DNA from: Marivivens donghaensis | GTDB lineage: Bacteria > Pseudomonadota > Alphaproteobacteria > Rhodobacterales > Rhodobacteraceae | Reading direction: 5' to 3' | Assembly: GCF_011806565.1 (NCBI RefSeq) | Contig: NZ_JAATOP010000007.1 | Span: forward strand, 124,001-188,000 | DNA: 64,000 nt | Made by a program: the position numbers and the translations under genes | Part shown: piece after piece, positions 53,466 through 61,847 of the stretch | Numbering within the stretch: the stretch's first letter is position 1 | Layout of the letters: every line of letters starts with the position of its first letter | The notes under the pieces: model-generated | What the model saw: the letters and a program-made list of their open reading frames with translations, nothing else | Told to the model about the DNA's origin: nothing | The model's database searches: none

Positions 53466-53795
53466 TCACCGCGACCTCTGCAAAGAGGCCGCAGAGACAT
53501 AGACGTCGACGGTCGGACGGAAGAGCACAGGCACCGAAATGCCGCAGTCCCGAAGCTGGGCTGGCTCGGCGATCACGATGTCACCTGCCTGCACAGACAC
53601 ATTGCGCGGGTCGAGCCCGGGGGCGATCCTATTCACAGGACCGTCGCTCGTCATGATCGTATCGATGATCAACCAGGGATGCGGCTTGAGGTCCGACGGT
53701 CTTCCGTCTTGCGATTGTTGAACGGGTATCGAGATGATGTCGCCCGGAACCAGTGGTTCCTTATAGACAATGTGAGCGGGTGTGTGGGGGGGCAT
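53466..53795 (-). CDS. 109-residue protein, possibly PemK/MazF-like
   Basis: This 109-residue frame has a strong ribosome site (AGGAGG seven bases before the ATG). The region PGDIISIPVQQSQDGRPSDLKPHPWLIIDT faintly resembles the beta-barrel start of PemK/MazF-type RNA-cleaving toxins. No antitoxin gene is seen beside it. The identification is weak, and it may be another accessory protein of the mobile region. Confidence 0.45.
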   Translation of the reverse strand: MPPHTPAHIVYKEPLVPGDIISIPVQQSQDGRPSDLKPHPWLIIDTIMTSDGPVNRIAPGLDPRNVSVQAGDIVIAEPAQLRDCGISVPVLFRPTVDVYVSAASLQRSR

Positions 53796-53879
53796 TATCG
53801 CCTCCTGTCGTTGTTGGAAAAAACGACGCGCGGAACCTGTCCACTGCCCCCCTTCATAGGGCTTCGGGGTGTGGTTTGA

Positions 53880-53907
53880 TTGCGTGCGTCACCGACGCTG
53901 CACGCAA
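53880..53907. promoter_or_regulatory. inverted repeat upstream of the 109-residue gene
   Basis: TTGCGTGC (53880-53887) and GCACGCAA (53900-53907) are perfect 8-bp arms with a 12-base spacer, about 85 bases before the gene start. It may be an operator. Confidence 0.35.
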
Positions 53908-53987
53908 GCAAACCTCGCCCGGATGCCCGACACTCCCACGCAAACGATGATCGCCGGATGGCGGCCGCTTGCAAATGGGGAGAGCGC

Positions 53988-54530
53988 CGAGAGGGGTAGC
54001 ATCCCTCTGGGCCCGCCGGAGGGGCCGGAAGAGTTCAGAGAGGGCGGCGAGCGTCTCTCTGATCCGTCAGACAGACGCCAAGAGGGTCCGGGGAGACTGG
54101 CGAAGATCCCCCCGGTCCGCCGGAAGGGCGCCTTAGGGTGCAGGGAAAGTGGCGAACAATCTCTGCCCTGGGGGTTCGGGGGATGTGGAGCTTCCCCCGA
54201 GCGGCGCGCAGCGGCGCCGGGTCCGGGGCCACACCCCGGCGAACGCGCAGTAGGAGCTATTGGACGAAGAACAATTGCGCCTACTGCTTAGTGAGTAATC
54301 CCCCCTCGCAAAAATTTGCTCGGGGGGAAGAAGCAGTAGCAGGACAGATAGGGTTGGTCGCAGCTGGTACTCGTCACGAAGATCGAACCAGCTGAAACAT
54401 TCCACGCGCACTACGCATCAAGTGGAACGAGCAAAAAGGGCGGGAAGCGGTCGTTCGCGACAACGATTGCGAAAGTCCGAAAAACCTTAAACAACACCTT
54501 TTCGGGACGGCGAATTGCCGGCCAGTCATC
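53988..54530. other. gene-free region rich in inverted repeats
   Basis: From 53796 to 54530 I see no convincing gene. In this part many inverted repeats lie close together: GAGGG/CCCTC (53991-54007), TCGGGGGA/TCCCCCGA (54176-54200), CCGGGG/CCCCGG (54223-54239), GCAGTAGG/CCTACTGC (54247-54287), CCCCCC/GGGGGG with inner GCAAA/TTTGC (54300-54327), CAGCTGGT/ACCAGCTG (54361-54394) and TTCCAC/GTGGAA (54400-54427). Base use is more GC-rich than the genes around it. A transfer origin, plasmid remnant or structured RNA would all fit. Confidence 0.6.
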
Positions 54531-55601
54531 TTACTTTCTGCTTCGACCAGCGTCGGCAGTCAAGGCGGTTAGCCTGTAGAAGCCATGCGCCATCTTGGTG
54601 AATGGCGCGAGAAGGAAGAAAGCCAAGACGGCGCCGAGATGGACCGCGAGGAGGGTCGGCGTCGCGGCGGTTTGACCAAATGCGTAGAGTGCCAGTCCGC
54701 TGAAACCGGTGAAACCCAGCAGTCCGATAAAGGCCACCTCTCCGCCGAAGGCACCAGCAGCGCCCAACGTCCGGTCCGAGCGCAACTTCAATCGGATCAT
54801 CTCGAAACACCCCACCACGAGCAACAACCCGCCGGAAATGCCCAGAAGCTTTGGCACGGAAAACAGCCGATAGGGCGCAGGCATGTCGAGCATGTAGTGC
54901 ATCACAGTCGCGACGCTGGTGGCCGCAAAACAGAGCAGGAAGCCGTACATGACTGCCTGATGAACCGCGCGCCGGGCGTGGGTGAACCGATCTTCGTCCT
55001 CAAAATTGCAGCCGTCGCCATGCCCGCCCTTTAGGTTCTTCATGCTGGCCGCTTGTCGCAGCGCCGCGATCAGATGCGCGGGCCGGAACGGACCGGCATC
55101 GATGTGACGCCAGTAGCGGCGCAGGCTCACCGCGATGCTGACCAGCGGGAACAGGAAGGCAGGCAGGAAGATCGCCACCATCGCGTTATGCGACAGCACC
55201 GCGTAAAACCCTTCGCCCCCCACCGATGCCAGAACACGGGCCGCCCAGAACAACAGGGCAAACCCGATAACGCTGGCCACAGCGATCAGAACGCCATTTT
55301 TCTGAAAGGCTTTCCCGGCGGCACGGGGGAAGGCGAGTTCCTCCCAGCTGTCCTGCCGGACATTGGCCAGCGCCTGCGGCAGGTTCAGGTCGAATTCGTG
55401 CGGGGCCGTGTATTGGCAGGCGTAGTAGCAGCCCCGGCAGTTGTGGCAGAGGTTGGCCAACTGCGTCAGATCGCCATCGCTGAACGCGCGCTCGGCGTGC
55501 AGGGCGGGGAAGACCGAACAGTACCCCTCGCAATAGCGGCAGGCGTTGCAGATCTCGGCCTGGCGACGGGCTTCCTGTAGAAGATCAGTTTGCATTTGCA
55601 T
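54531..55601 (-). CDS. tcuB: tricarballylate utilisation membrane Fe-S protein TcuB
   Basis: This 356-residue protein has two 4Fe-4S sites (ICNACRYCEGYC and LCHNCRGCYYACQ) in the first 70 residues, then about six membrane segments (for example GVLIAVASVIGFALLFWAARV, YGFLLCFAATSVATVMHYML). It passes electrons from TcuA to the quinone pool. It overlaps the end of tcuA by 17 bases. Length and layout match TcuB (CitB). Confidence 0.93.
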   Translation of the reverse strand: MQMQTDLLQEARRQAEICNACRYCEGYCSVFPALHAERAFSDGDLTQLANLCHNCRGCYYACQYTAPHEFDLNLPQALANVRQDSWEELAFPRAAGKAFQKNGVLIAVASVIGFALLFWAARVLASVGGEGFYAVLSHNAMVAIFLPAFLFPLVSIAVSLRRYWRHIDAGPFRPAHLIAALRQAASMKNLKGGHGDGCNFEDEDRFTHARRAVHQAVMYGFLLCFAATSVATVMHYMLDMPAPYRLFSVPKLLGISGGLLLVVGCFEMIRLKLRSDRTLGAAGAFGGEVAFIGLLGFTGFSGLALYAFGQTAATPTLLAVHLGAVLAFFLLAPFTKMAHGFYRLTALTADAGRSRK

Positions 55602-56973
55602 GGGCCGCGGCCTCCTTGCCTGCGATGCGTCCGAAGACGGTTCCGATGGTCATGCCGAACCCGGCAAGATAGCCTTGGCCAAGGATCGACCCGGCCATGG
55701 TTTCACCCGCCGCCCAAAGGTTCGTGACGGGTCGGTTGCCGATGGCGCATTGGGCCGTCTCGTCGACCTTCAGCCCGAGATACGTAAAGGTTACGCCGGT
55801 GCGCAGCGAGTAGCCGTAGAACGGCGGTTCCGTGATCGGGCGCGCCCAGTTCGTCTTGGGTGGGGTAAGACCCGTGGTCGTGACGCCGTCCAGTTCCGTG
55901 GGGTGAAAGCCCGAGGTGTCACCGCAAGCGTCGTTGAACGCGCTCACCGTCTGGACCAGCGCATCGGCGGGCAGGCCCATCTTTTCGGCCAAATCTTCCA
56001 GCGTGTCCGCTTGGATCGGGGGGAAGACCGAAGGCATGAACAATTCCAGCGACTTGGCGTCGATGATCACATATCCCACCTGTTCGGGTTGCGCCGCAAC
56101 AAGACGGCCCCAGATGGCATAACGTTTGGGCCAGACATCCTCGCCCTCGTCATAAAAGCGCTGCGCGTCCTTGTTGACCACGATGGAGAACGGCACGCAG
56201 TCAAGCCGGGTAACGATGCCACCGTCGAACTTGGGCGCGCGGCCGTCGATGGCGACGGCGTGGCATTGGGTGGGGTCGCCCACCTGCTCGACGCCCTGAT
56301 CCAGCAAATCGGCCAGAACGACGCCGCGGTTGTAGGGCGTGCCGCGAATAAGGAAGTTCTTCGCCGCTGGCCCCCAGGCGCGGGCGAGCCAGTCGGTATC
56401 GGCCTGAAAACCGCCGGAGGCAACGACGACGGCCTTCGGCGTGATCGTATGTGTCTGACCGTGCCGCGTGTAATCCACGCGGGTCACTCGGTCATCGTCC
56501 AATTCCAGATGCGTGACGGCGGCTTCGTATTCGACCTGCACACCAAGTTTTTCCGCAGTGAGGTAGTAGGCGTTAACGAGGCTCTTGCCGCCGCCTAGGA
56601 AAAAGGCATTCGTCCGCGCCAGTGACAGTGTACCCGAAAGGGAGGGCTGAAAGCGCACGCCGTGCTCTTCCATCCAGGGCAGGCATTCTTCGGATGTGCG
56701 GATTGCAAGCCGCGCCAGCCCCTCGTCGGTCTTGCCGCCGGTGACCTTTATCAGGTCTGCGAGGTATTCCTCCTCGGTGTAGCTGTCGACAAGCGGCCCG
56801 AGCGGGCCATGGTGCATGCAGCGAAAGTTGCGGGTGTGGCGGGAATTGCCGCCGCGATAGGGCTTGGGTGCGGTTTCGAGGATGAGCACGCGCGCGCCTG
56901 CCTCGGCCGCGGTGATGGCTGCGCAGAGCGCCGCGTTGCCGCCGCCGATGATGGCGATGTCGGGGGATGTCAC
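55585..56973 (-). CDS. tcuA: FAD-dependent tricarballylate dehydrogenase TcuA
   Basis: This 462-residue flavoprotein of the fumarate-reductase/succinate-dehydrogenase type has an N-terminal ADP-binding motif (DIAIIGGGNAALCAAITAAEAGARVLILE) and the catalytic-region residues RNFRCMHHGPLGPLVDSY, VVVASGGFQADTDW and, near the end, NLWAAGETMAGSILGQGYLAGFGMTIGTVFGR. It oxidises tricarballylate to cis-aconitate. It overlaps tcuB and, at its start, the GntR gene by four bases. Confidence 0.93.
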   Translation of the reverse strand: MTSPDIAIIGGGNAALCAAITAAEAGARVLILETAPKPYRGGNSRHTRNFRCMHHGPLGPLVDSYTEEEYLADLIKVTGGKTDEGLARLAIRTSEECLPWMEEHGVRFQPSLSGTLSLARTNAFFLGGGKSLVNAYYLTAEKLGVQVEYEAAVTHLELDDDRVTRVDYTRHGQTHTITPKAVVVASGGFQADTDWLARAWGPAAKNFLIRGTPYNRGVVLADLLDQGVEQVGDPTQCHAVAIDGRAPKFDGGIVTRLDCVPFSIVVNKDAQRFYDEGEDVWPKRYAIWGRLVAAQPEQVGYVIIDAKSLELFMPSVFPPIQADTLEDLAEKMGLPADALVQTVSAFNDACGDTSGFHPTELDGVTTTGLTPPKTNWARPITEPPFYGYSLRTGVTFTYLGLKVDETAQCAIGNRPVTNLWAAGETMAGSILGQGYLAGFGMTIGTVFGRIAGKEAAAHANAN

Positions 56974-57650
56974 AGGAGGTCTCCGTCATATCCGGGGGAT
57001 TTGTGGCTACTGGCGCGCAGGTCGCGGACGCGCACACGTTGGGCGGCCTCGATATGCGCGCGCATGGCGGCTTCGGCCAATGACCCGTCGCGCGCCTTGA
57101 TCGCGTCGAGGATGCCGAAATGCTCTTCGACCGCCTTTTCCGCCCGGTCCGGTTCGGTCAGCGTCGTCGGGCCAAGGATCATCAGCGCCTTTTGCAGCGT
57201 GTGGATCGAACGGGCGAGGAAACGGTTCTTGGCCGCGTCGAGCAGCGCCGCGTGAAACTGGCGGTTCAGGATAAAGGCCTCGGGCGCGTTGCCCAACGTG
57301 GCCATCTGCTGATTCATGTCGATCAGTTCTTCGATCTCGATGTCCGAGGCAGCGCGGGCGGCGAGGCGGGCGGCGGTGCCTTCCAGCACGGCGCGCATTT
57401 CGTAAAGCTCCATGACCTCAGCATAGTCGAGCCGGCGCACCGTGGCACCTTGACGGGGCACATGAGTGACGATGCCGTCGGCCTCGAGCTGGCGGATCGC
57501 CTCGCGCACGGGGGTGCGCGACACGCCCAGACGTTCGGCCAGTTCTGTTTCCAGCAGACGGTCGCCGGGATTCAGGCGACCCTCGCGCAGCTCGGCCATC
57601 AGGCGCATGTAAGCGGCGTTGCCCTGCGGGGCGCTGTCGTCATCCATCAT
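56970..57650 (-). CDS. GntR-family regulator of the tcu operon
   Basis: This 226-residue regulator has a winged HTH (LLETELAERLGVSRTPVREAIRQLEADGIV) and an FCD-type all-helical C-terminal domain (ARAASDIEIEELIDMNQQ; NRQFHAALLDAAKNR; AVEEHFGILDAIKARD). FCD domains bind carboxylates with a metal. It overlaps tcuA by four bases and is divergent from the AbrB-family gene. The start at 57650 follows GAGG. It replaces the LysR regulator TcuR of enteric tcu loci. Confidence 0.9.
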   Translation of the reverse strand: MMDDDSAPQGNAAYMRLMAELREGRLNPGDRLLETELAERLGVSRTPVREAIRQLEADGIVTHVPRQGATVRRLDYAEVMELYEMRAVLEGTAARLAARAASDIEIEELIDMNQQMATLGNAPEAFILNRQFHAALLDAAKNRFLARSIHTLQKALMILGPTTLTEPDRAEKAVEEHFGILDAIKARDGSLAEAAMRAHIEAAQRVRVRDLRASSHKSPGYDGDLL

Positions 57651-57683
57651 GTGAAGCCTCGGATCCAATGTGCAGGTCGGGTA

Positions 57684-57703
57684 TTGTATACGGGTGGATA
57701 CAA
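57684..57703. promoter_or_regulatory. GntR-type operator between gntR and the AbrB-family gene
   Basis: TTGTAT (57684-57689) and ATACAA (57698-57703) form an inverted repeat with an 8-base spacer, in the divergent promoter region. FadR-type GntR proteins bind TNGTNTACNA-like repeats of this kind. Confidence 0.6.
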
Positions 57704-57711
57704 GCGTATGC

Positions 57712-58794
57712 ATGAAGCGTCAAGACACTGCGGAGGCCGGTTTGCGCAAACATTTTTCCCATCCGATGACGCGGCGTGTGCTGACCTTTGTGCTGGCTGC
57801 CGCAGGCACGGCGCTGTTCTGGGCGCTCGACCTGCCGCTGCCGTTCCTCTTTGGCCCGATGGCCTTTTGCCTTGTCGGTGCGCTCGCCCATCTGCCGCTC
57901 AAGGGCTTTGGCGAAGTCTCCGTCGCCGCGCGCACGATCCTCGGGGTTGCCGTGGGCGCGTCGATCACACCGCAAGTGATCGCAGAGTTGCCACGCATGG
58001 CGCTGTCAGTGGCGCTGATCCCGATCTTCATCGCCGTGATCGCGCTGGTCGGCGTGCCGTTCTTTCGCAGGCTTTGGGGCTTTGATGCGCCGACGGCCTA
58101 TTACGCGGCCATGCCCGGCGGGCTTCAGGACATGGTCATTTTCGGCACCGAGGCGGGGGGCGATCCGCGCGCGCTGTCGCTCGTTCATGCGACGCGGGTG
58201 CTGATCATCGTGACGCTGGCGCCGTTCATCCTCGGCCATTTCTACGGCGCAGAGTTGAGCAATCCCATCGGGGCGCCGGTCGCGGATCTGCCGTGGTCCG
58301 AGCTCGCGATAATGGTCGCCGCCGCCTGGGTCGGCTGGAAGGGGGGCGAGCGGCTGGGGCTTTTCGGGGCCTCGATCCTCGGGCCGATGATCGTCACGGC
58401 GGCGCTGTCGCTGGCGGGGGTCGTGCATTTCCGCCCACCCGCCGAGGCGATCCTTGCCGCGCAGTTCTTCATCGGCTGCGGCATCGGCGTGCATTTTCTG
58501 GGGGTCACTTGGCGCGAGCTGACGCGGGTGGTCGCGGCGGGCGTGGCCTATGTCCTTGTTCTGGCCGTTCTGGCGGCGGGGGTTTCAGGGCTGGTGACGG
58601 CCTTGGGCTTTGGCGATCCGGTGCCCGCCTTTCTGGCCTTTGCCCCCGGCGGGCAGGCCGAGATGACGGTGCTGGCCATCGTAACCGGTGCGGACCTTGG
58701 GTTTGTCATCACCCACCACCTGACGCGCATCGTGATCGTGATCGTCGGCGCGCCGGTGCTGGCCGGGATTATCGCCCGTAGACGGAAGGGTTGA
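57712..58794 (+). CDS. AbrB-family (membrane AbrB duplication) protein
   Basis: This 360-residue membrane protein of the AbrB duplication family has about ten hydrophobic segments in two related halves, each with a GP[xx]F/GPM-like turn (PFLFGPMAFCLVGAL; ILGPMIVTAALSL) and the conserved AAMPGGLQDMVIFG / AFAPGGQAEMTVLAI pair. The family is often called a regulator but is more probably a transporter of organic acids. It is divergent from gntR and converges on the D-2-hydroxyacid dehydrogenase gene with a 26-base overlap. Confidence 0.88.
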   Translation: MKRQDTAEAGLRKHFSHPMTRRVLTFVLAAAGTALFWALDLPLPFLFGPMAFCLVGALAHLPLKGFGEVSVAARTILGVAVGASITPQVIAELPRMALSVALIPIFIAVIALVGVPFFRRLWGFDAPTAYYAAMPGGLQDMVIFGTEAGGDPRALSLVHATRVLIIVTLAPFILGHFYGAELSNPIGAPVADLPWSELAIMVAAAWVGWKGGERLGLFGASILGPMIVTAALSLAGVVHFRPPAEAILAAQFFIGCGIGVHFLGVTWRELTRVVAAGVAYVLVLAVLAAGVSGLVTALGFGDPVPAFLAFAPGGQAEMTVLAIVTGADLGFVITHHLTRIVIVIVGAPVLAGIIARRRKG

Positions 58795-59743
58795 CCATGT
58801 GGATCGGCGCGCCTTGGGCATAGGCGTTCACCTGCGCAAAGATGTCTGCGAATTGCTTGTCGAACTCGTCCTCGGTCACGAAGCCGATGTGCGGCGTCGC
58901 GATCAGGTTCGGATGGGCTAGCAGCGGGTCGGCGGCATCGGTGAGCGGCTCGCTGTCGAACACGTCGATTGCGGCCATTTCGGGACGGCCTGCGTTCAGA
59001 CCGGCCAGCAAGGCCCGCGGCTCGATTAGCCCCGCGCGAGAGGTATTCACGAGAACCGAGCGCGGCGACATCTGCGCAAGATCTGCCGCCGTCACGATGC
59101 CGCGCGTCTCCGGTGTCAATCTAAGGTGCAGCGAGACGACGTCGCTCTGTGCAAAGAAAACTTCACGGCTATCGGCGACGGTTTCGCCCGCCGCTAAGGC
59201 TTTCTCGCGGCCCGCTTCGGAACCCCACCAGACGACCTCCATCCCGAAGGCGCGGGCATAATCAGCCACAACGCTTCCAATCCGGCCATAGCCATAAAGC
59301 CCGAGCCTCCGCCCGCGAAGGGTGCGTCCCACGCCCATTTGCCACTGACCCGCCTTGGTACTGGCCATCTGCTGCGGCAACTGACGCATGGCGGCGAGGA
59401 TAAGCGCGAAAGTCAGCTCCGCTGCGGCGTAGTTCGCGCCATCCGCACCCTTGTTGGAACAGAGCAAGACACCCGCATCGGTGCAGGCCTCCACATCCAC
59501 ATGCGGCCAGGCCCCGCGCTGCGAAATAAGCCGCAGGTTCGGCAGCCGCTCAAGCAGATCGCGGGTCACGCGGGTGCGTTCGCGAAAAAGCACGACGCAC
59601 TCGGCATCGGCGAGGCGGGCAGCTAGCGCTTCTTCGTCGGACAGATGGTCCGTCCAGACCGTGACGTCATGCCCGTCGAGGAGGTTGAAGCAGGGAAGAC
59701 CCCGTAGCGTATCGAACCAGTCGTCGAGGATATGAACCTTCAT
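58769..59743 (-). CDS. D-2-hydroxyacid dehydrogenase
   Basis: This 324-residue NAD-dependent enzyme of the D-isomer family has the nucleotide site RLGLYGYGRIGSVVADYARAFG and the catalytic residues Arg in VNTSRAGLIEP, Glu in DVFDSEPLTDA and His in ATPHIGFVTEDEFDKQF. It reduces 2-oxo acids or oxidises 2-hydroxy acids; the substrate is not clear from sequence. It is the last gene of the minus-strand run from tctA. Confidence 0.92.
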   Translation of the reverse strand: MKVHILDDWFDTLRGLPCFNLLDGHDVTVWTDHLSDEEALAARLADAECVVLFRERTRVTRDLLERLPNLRLISQRGAWPHVDVEACTDAGVLLCSNKGADGANYAAAELTFALILAAMRQLPQQMASTKAGQWQMGVGRTLRGRRLGLYGYGRIGSVVADYARAFGMEVVWWGSEAGREKALAAGETVADSREVFFAQSDVVSLHLRLTPETRGIVTAADLAQMSPRSVLVNTSRAGLIEPRALLAGLNAGRPEMAAIDVFDSEPLTDAADPLLAHPNLIATPHIGFVTEDEFDKQFADIFAQVNAYAQGAPIHMVNPSVYGR

Positions 59744-59754
59744 TGCCTGCGCCT

Positions 59755-59916
59755 TTATCCATCCGGAGATAGAGCCTTGATGGCCCGACTGATCCGTTCG
59801 TGCAAGATCTCTAGGTCTGGCTTGCCAGCATCTTCTCCCATGAGCCTTTGTGACAAATCACGGCGCATATCTTCAAGCGCATGGCGCAGGCGGGATAGTT
59901 TTTCATAATCCGACAT
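59755..59916 (-). CDS. 53-residue helical protein
   Basis: This 53-residue frame (MSDYEKLSRLRHALEDMRRD) with GAGG nine bases before the ATG sits eight bases from the UspA stop and 11 bases before the dehydrogenase start. It is charged and entirely helix-forming (heptads around LRHALEDM and ILHERISRAI). Position in the operon supports a real gene. I recognise no family. Confidence 0.6.
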   Translation of the reverse strand: MSDYEKLSRLRHALEDMRRDLSQRLMGEDAGKPDLEILHERISRAIKALSPDG

Positions 59917-59924
59917 CTTGGGCC

Positions 59925-60740
59925 TCAGTGTGACAGCAGAACGGGGATATCGATACGGGCGAGCACTTCGGAGGTGACGCCGCCCAGCAGGTCTTCGCGG
60001 AATTTGGAATGCTCGTAGGCGCCGAGCACCAGAAGTGACGGCCGGTACCTGTGGCACCATTCCAAGAGCGTCGCGGCTACAGGATGGGAGGTCGGCCATT
60101 CTTCGAGCAACGGATCGACCCCGTGGCGGGACAGGTGGGTCATCAGATCTTCGATCGGCCAGCTGGTGCGCGGCCCGACGGTCAGTACGCTGACGCGCCC
60201 ACCTTCTTCGAGCAGGCGCAGGCTGTCAGACAAGGCGCGGGCGGCAGCGCGGCCACCGTCCCATGCGAGGGCCGAATGGGTCAGCGCAGCGCCGCCGTCA
60301 TGGCCTGCAGGAACAACGATCACCGGTCGACCGGACATCAGGGCGATGCGATCGGGATGAAGTGTGACATGCTCGTCATCCGTATCGGCGTGGTTGCCGA
60401 CGATCAGCATGTCGTAATGCCGAGCGGCTTCCGATAGGAGGGTGTCGACACGGCCCGTCACCTCCTTGAGGGTCAGATCGCCTGCCAGTCCAAGTGCTTT
60501 GCGCTCGGTCTCGAACCGTTCCTCGATCTCGCGCAGGATATCGGAGTTGGCGGCTTTGAGCAGGGTACGCGCCTCTTTTGGAATCCAGCGCGAGCGTCTG
60601 TCGATCACCTCGTGGGAGGTGTGGGCGAGCATTGCCGTCACATGAGCGCCCAACCGGTCGGCCAGCGACGCCGCGTAGCGGAGCGCTGCGACCGAGCCGT
60701 CCGATCCGTTGAAGGCCACAAGAAGGTTCATCATCGGCAT
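59925..60740 (-). CDS. tandem universal stress (UspA) protein
   Basis: This 271-residue protein is two UspA-fold domains in tandem: the first begins MNLLVAFNGSDGSVAALRYA and ends SGRPVIVVPAG, the second begins ALAWDGGRAAARALSDSLRL and ends LLVLGAYEHSKFREDLLGGVTSEVLARIDIPVLLSH. The C-terminal G-x(2)-S-like nucleotide motif is partly kept. It lies one base after prpF. It may protect cells during growth on the imported acid. Confidence 0.88.
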   Translation of the reverse strand: MPMMNLLVAFNGSDGSVAALRYAASLADRLGAHVTAMLAHTSHEVIDRRSRWIPKEARTLLKAANSDILREIEERFETERKALGLAGDLTLKEVTGRVDTLLSEAARHYDMLIVGNHADTDDEHVTLHPDRIALMSGRPVIVVPAGHDGGAALTHSALAWDGGRAAARALSDSLRLLEEGGRVSVLTVGPRTSWPIEDLMTHLSRHGVDPLLEEWPTSHPVAATLLEWCHRYRPSLLVLGAYEHSKFREDLLGGVTSEVLARIDIPVLLSH

Positions 60741-60741
60741 G

Positions 60742-61830
60742 TCAGTGCCCTTTCCAGATGTCCGCGGGAACGTAGACGTGTCCGTCGGCCAATTTGCGCG
60801 CCGTCCGCAACAGGCCGGCGGAGGTGAGCGTGAAATCGGGGTTGATCTCGAAGTCCACCAGAACGTCGATCGTGCCCGAGGCATGTTCCAGGACGATGTT
60901 GGCCGGGCTTTCCGTCGGACGCTCCAGGAGGTCGTCGGCCACCGTGCCGGGGGTCAGTGCGCAGGAGGCCAGGCACTGCGACCCGGTGACCGCCATCGAC
61001 GGATGCGTGGTCCACGGCATGAAATAGCGCGTGCAGATGCTGCCGCCCGCGCGGGCGGGAGCCAGCAGGCCGAACTTGGGCGTCACGGATTTAGACACGT
61101 CGCCCATGCCCATGGCGGCTCCGGCAGCGCGGCGAACGGTTTCCATTCGCGCGAAGAAGTCCTTGTTCTCGTCGAGTTCCTGAACCGTCTCGTGGCCCGT
61201 CAGGCCGAAGTCGGTGGCACGGGCGATCACCATGGGCATCGCCACGTCCATGCAGGTCACCTCGATCCCCTCGAAGGTGTCGCGCAGGTTTCCGGTCGGC
61301 AGGAGCGCGCCGGTGGAGGACCCGACCACTTCCATGAAGCTGAGCGCGATCGGGGCCGCCGTTCCCGGCACGCCTGCGATCTGTGCGTCGCCGTCGTAGG
61401 TCAGCACGCCACCCGGGGTCTGGATCCGGGCCACGACGCGGGCACCGGTGTTGACGAGGCGGATCTTGATCTCGGTCTCGTCCGCGGTCGGCTGAACCAG
61501 GCCCAGTTCCACCGCGGCGGGACCGACGCCCGAGAGGATGTTGCCGCAGGTGGGTTTGAAGTCCACCAGCCGGTCCTCGACCGAGACTTGCGCGAAGAAG
61601 TAATCCACGTCCGCCCAGTCATCGTCCGAGGGCGACAGCATGGCGACTTTGGTGGTCACGGCGACACCGCCGCCGATCCCGTCGATGTTGATCGGATGCC
61701 CCGCGCCGATGACGGCGAGCAGCACTTCGGCCAGAGTTTTGCGGTCCTCGGGCAGGTCCTGTCGGTTGAAGTAAGGCCCGCGCGAGGTGCCGCCGCGCAT
61801 GAAGACGTAGGGAATGCCTGTCTGTGTCAT
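60742..61830 (-). CDS. PrpF-family aconitate/2-methylaconitate isomerase
   Basis: This 362-residue PrpF (DUF453, diaminopimelate-epimerase-like fold) protein opens with IPYVFMRGGTSRGPYFNRQDLP. Other features are HPINIDGIGGGVAVTTKVAML, FKPTCGNILSGVGPAA (active-site Cys), TGALLPTGNLRDTF and PARAGGSICTRYFMPWTTHPS. The family moves double bonds or isomerises aconitates, methylaconitate or oxalomesaconate. In this operon an aconitate is the natural substrate. An upstream start at 61836 has poor spacing to GGAG. Confidence 0.88.
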   Translation of the reverse strand: MTQTGIPYVFMRGGTSRGPYFNRQDLPEDRKTLAEVLLAVIGAGHPINIDGIGGGVAVTTKVAMLSPSDDDWADVDYFFAQVSVEDRLVDFKPTCGNILSGVGPAAVELGLVQPTADETEIKIRLVNTGARVVARIQTPGGVLTYDGDAQIAGVPGTAAPIALSFMEVVGSSTGALLPTGNLRDTFEGIEVTCMDVAMPMVIARATDFGLTGHETVQELDENKDFFARMETVRRAAGAAMGMGDVSKSVTPKFGLLAPARAGGSICTRYFMPWTTHPSMAVTGSQCLASCALTPGTVADDLLERPTESPANIVLEHASGTIDVLVDFEINPDFTLTSAGLLRTARKLADGHVYVPADIWKGH

Positions 61831-61847
61831 GTCCATGTCTCCGCGCA

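Noticed and set aside
53440-53470. tRNA-like T-arm (GCTGG-ATCAAAC-CCAGC) as an attachment site
   Set aside because: The T-loop starts with A rather than T, no acceptor or other arms are present, and it overlaps the adjoining terminator hairpin.
53869-54291. 140-codon frame in the repeat-rich region
   Set aside because: It lies over inverted repeats, is dominated by Gly, Pro and Arg and has no ribosome site or domain; it is most likely chance.
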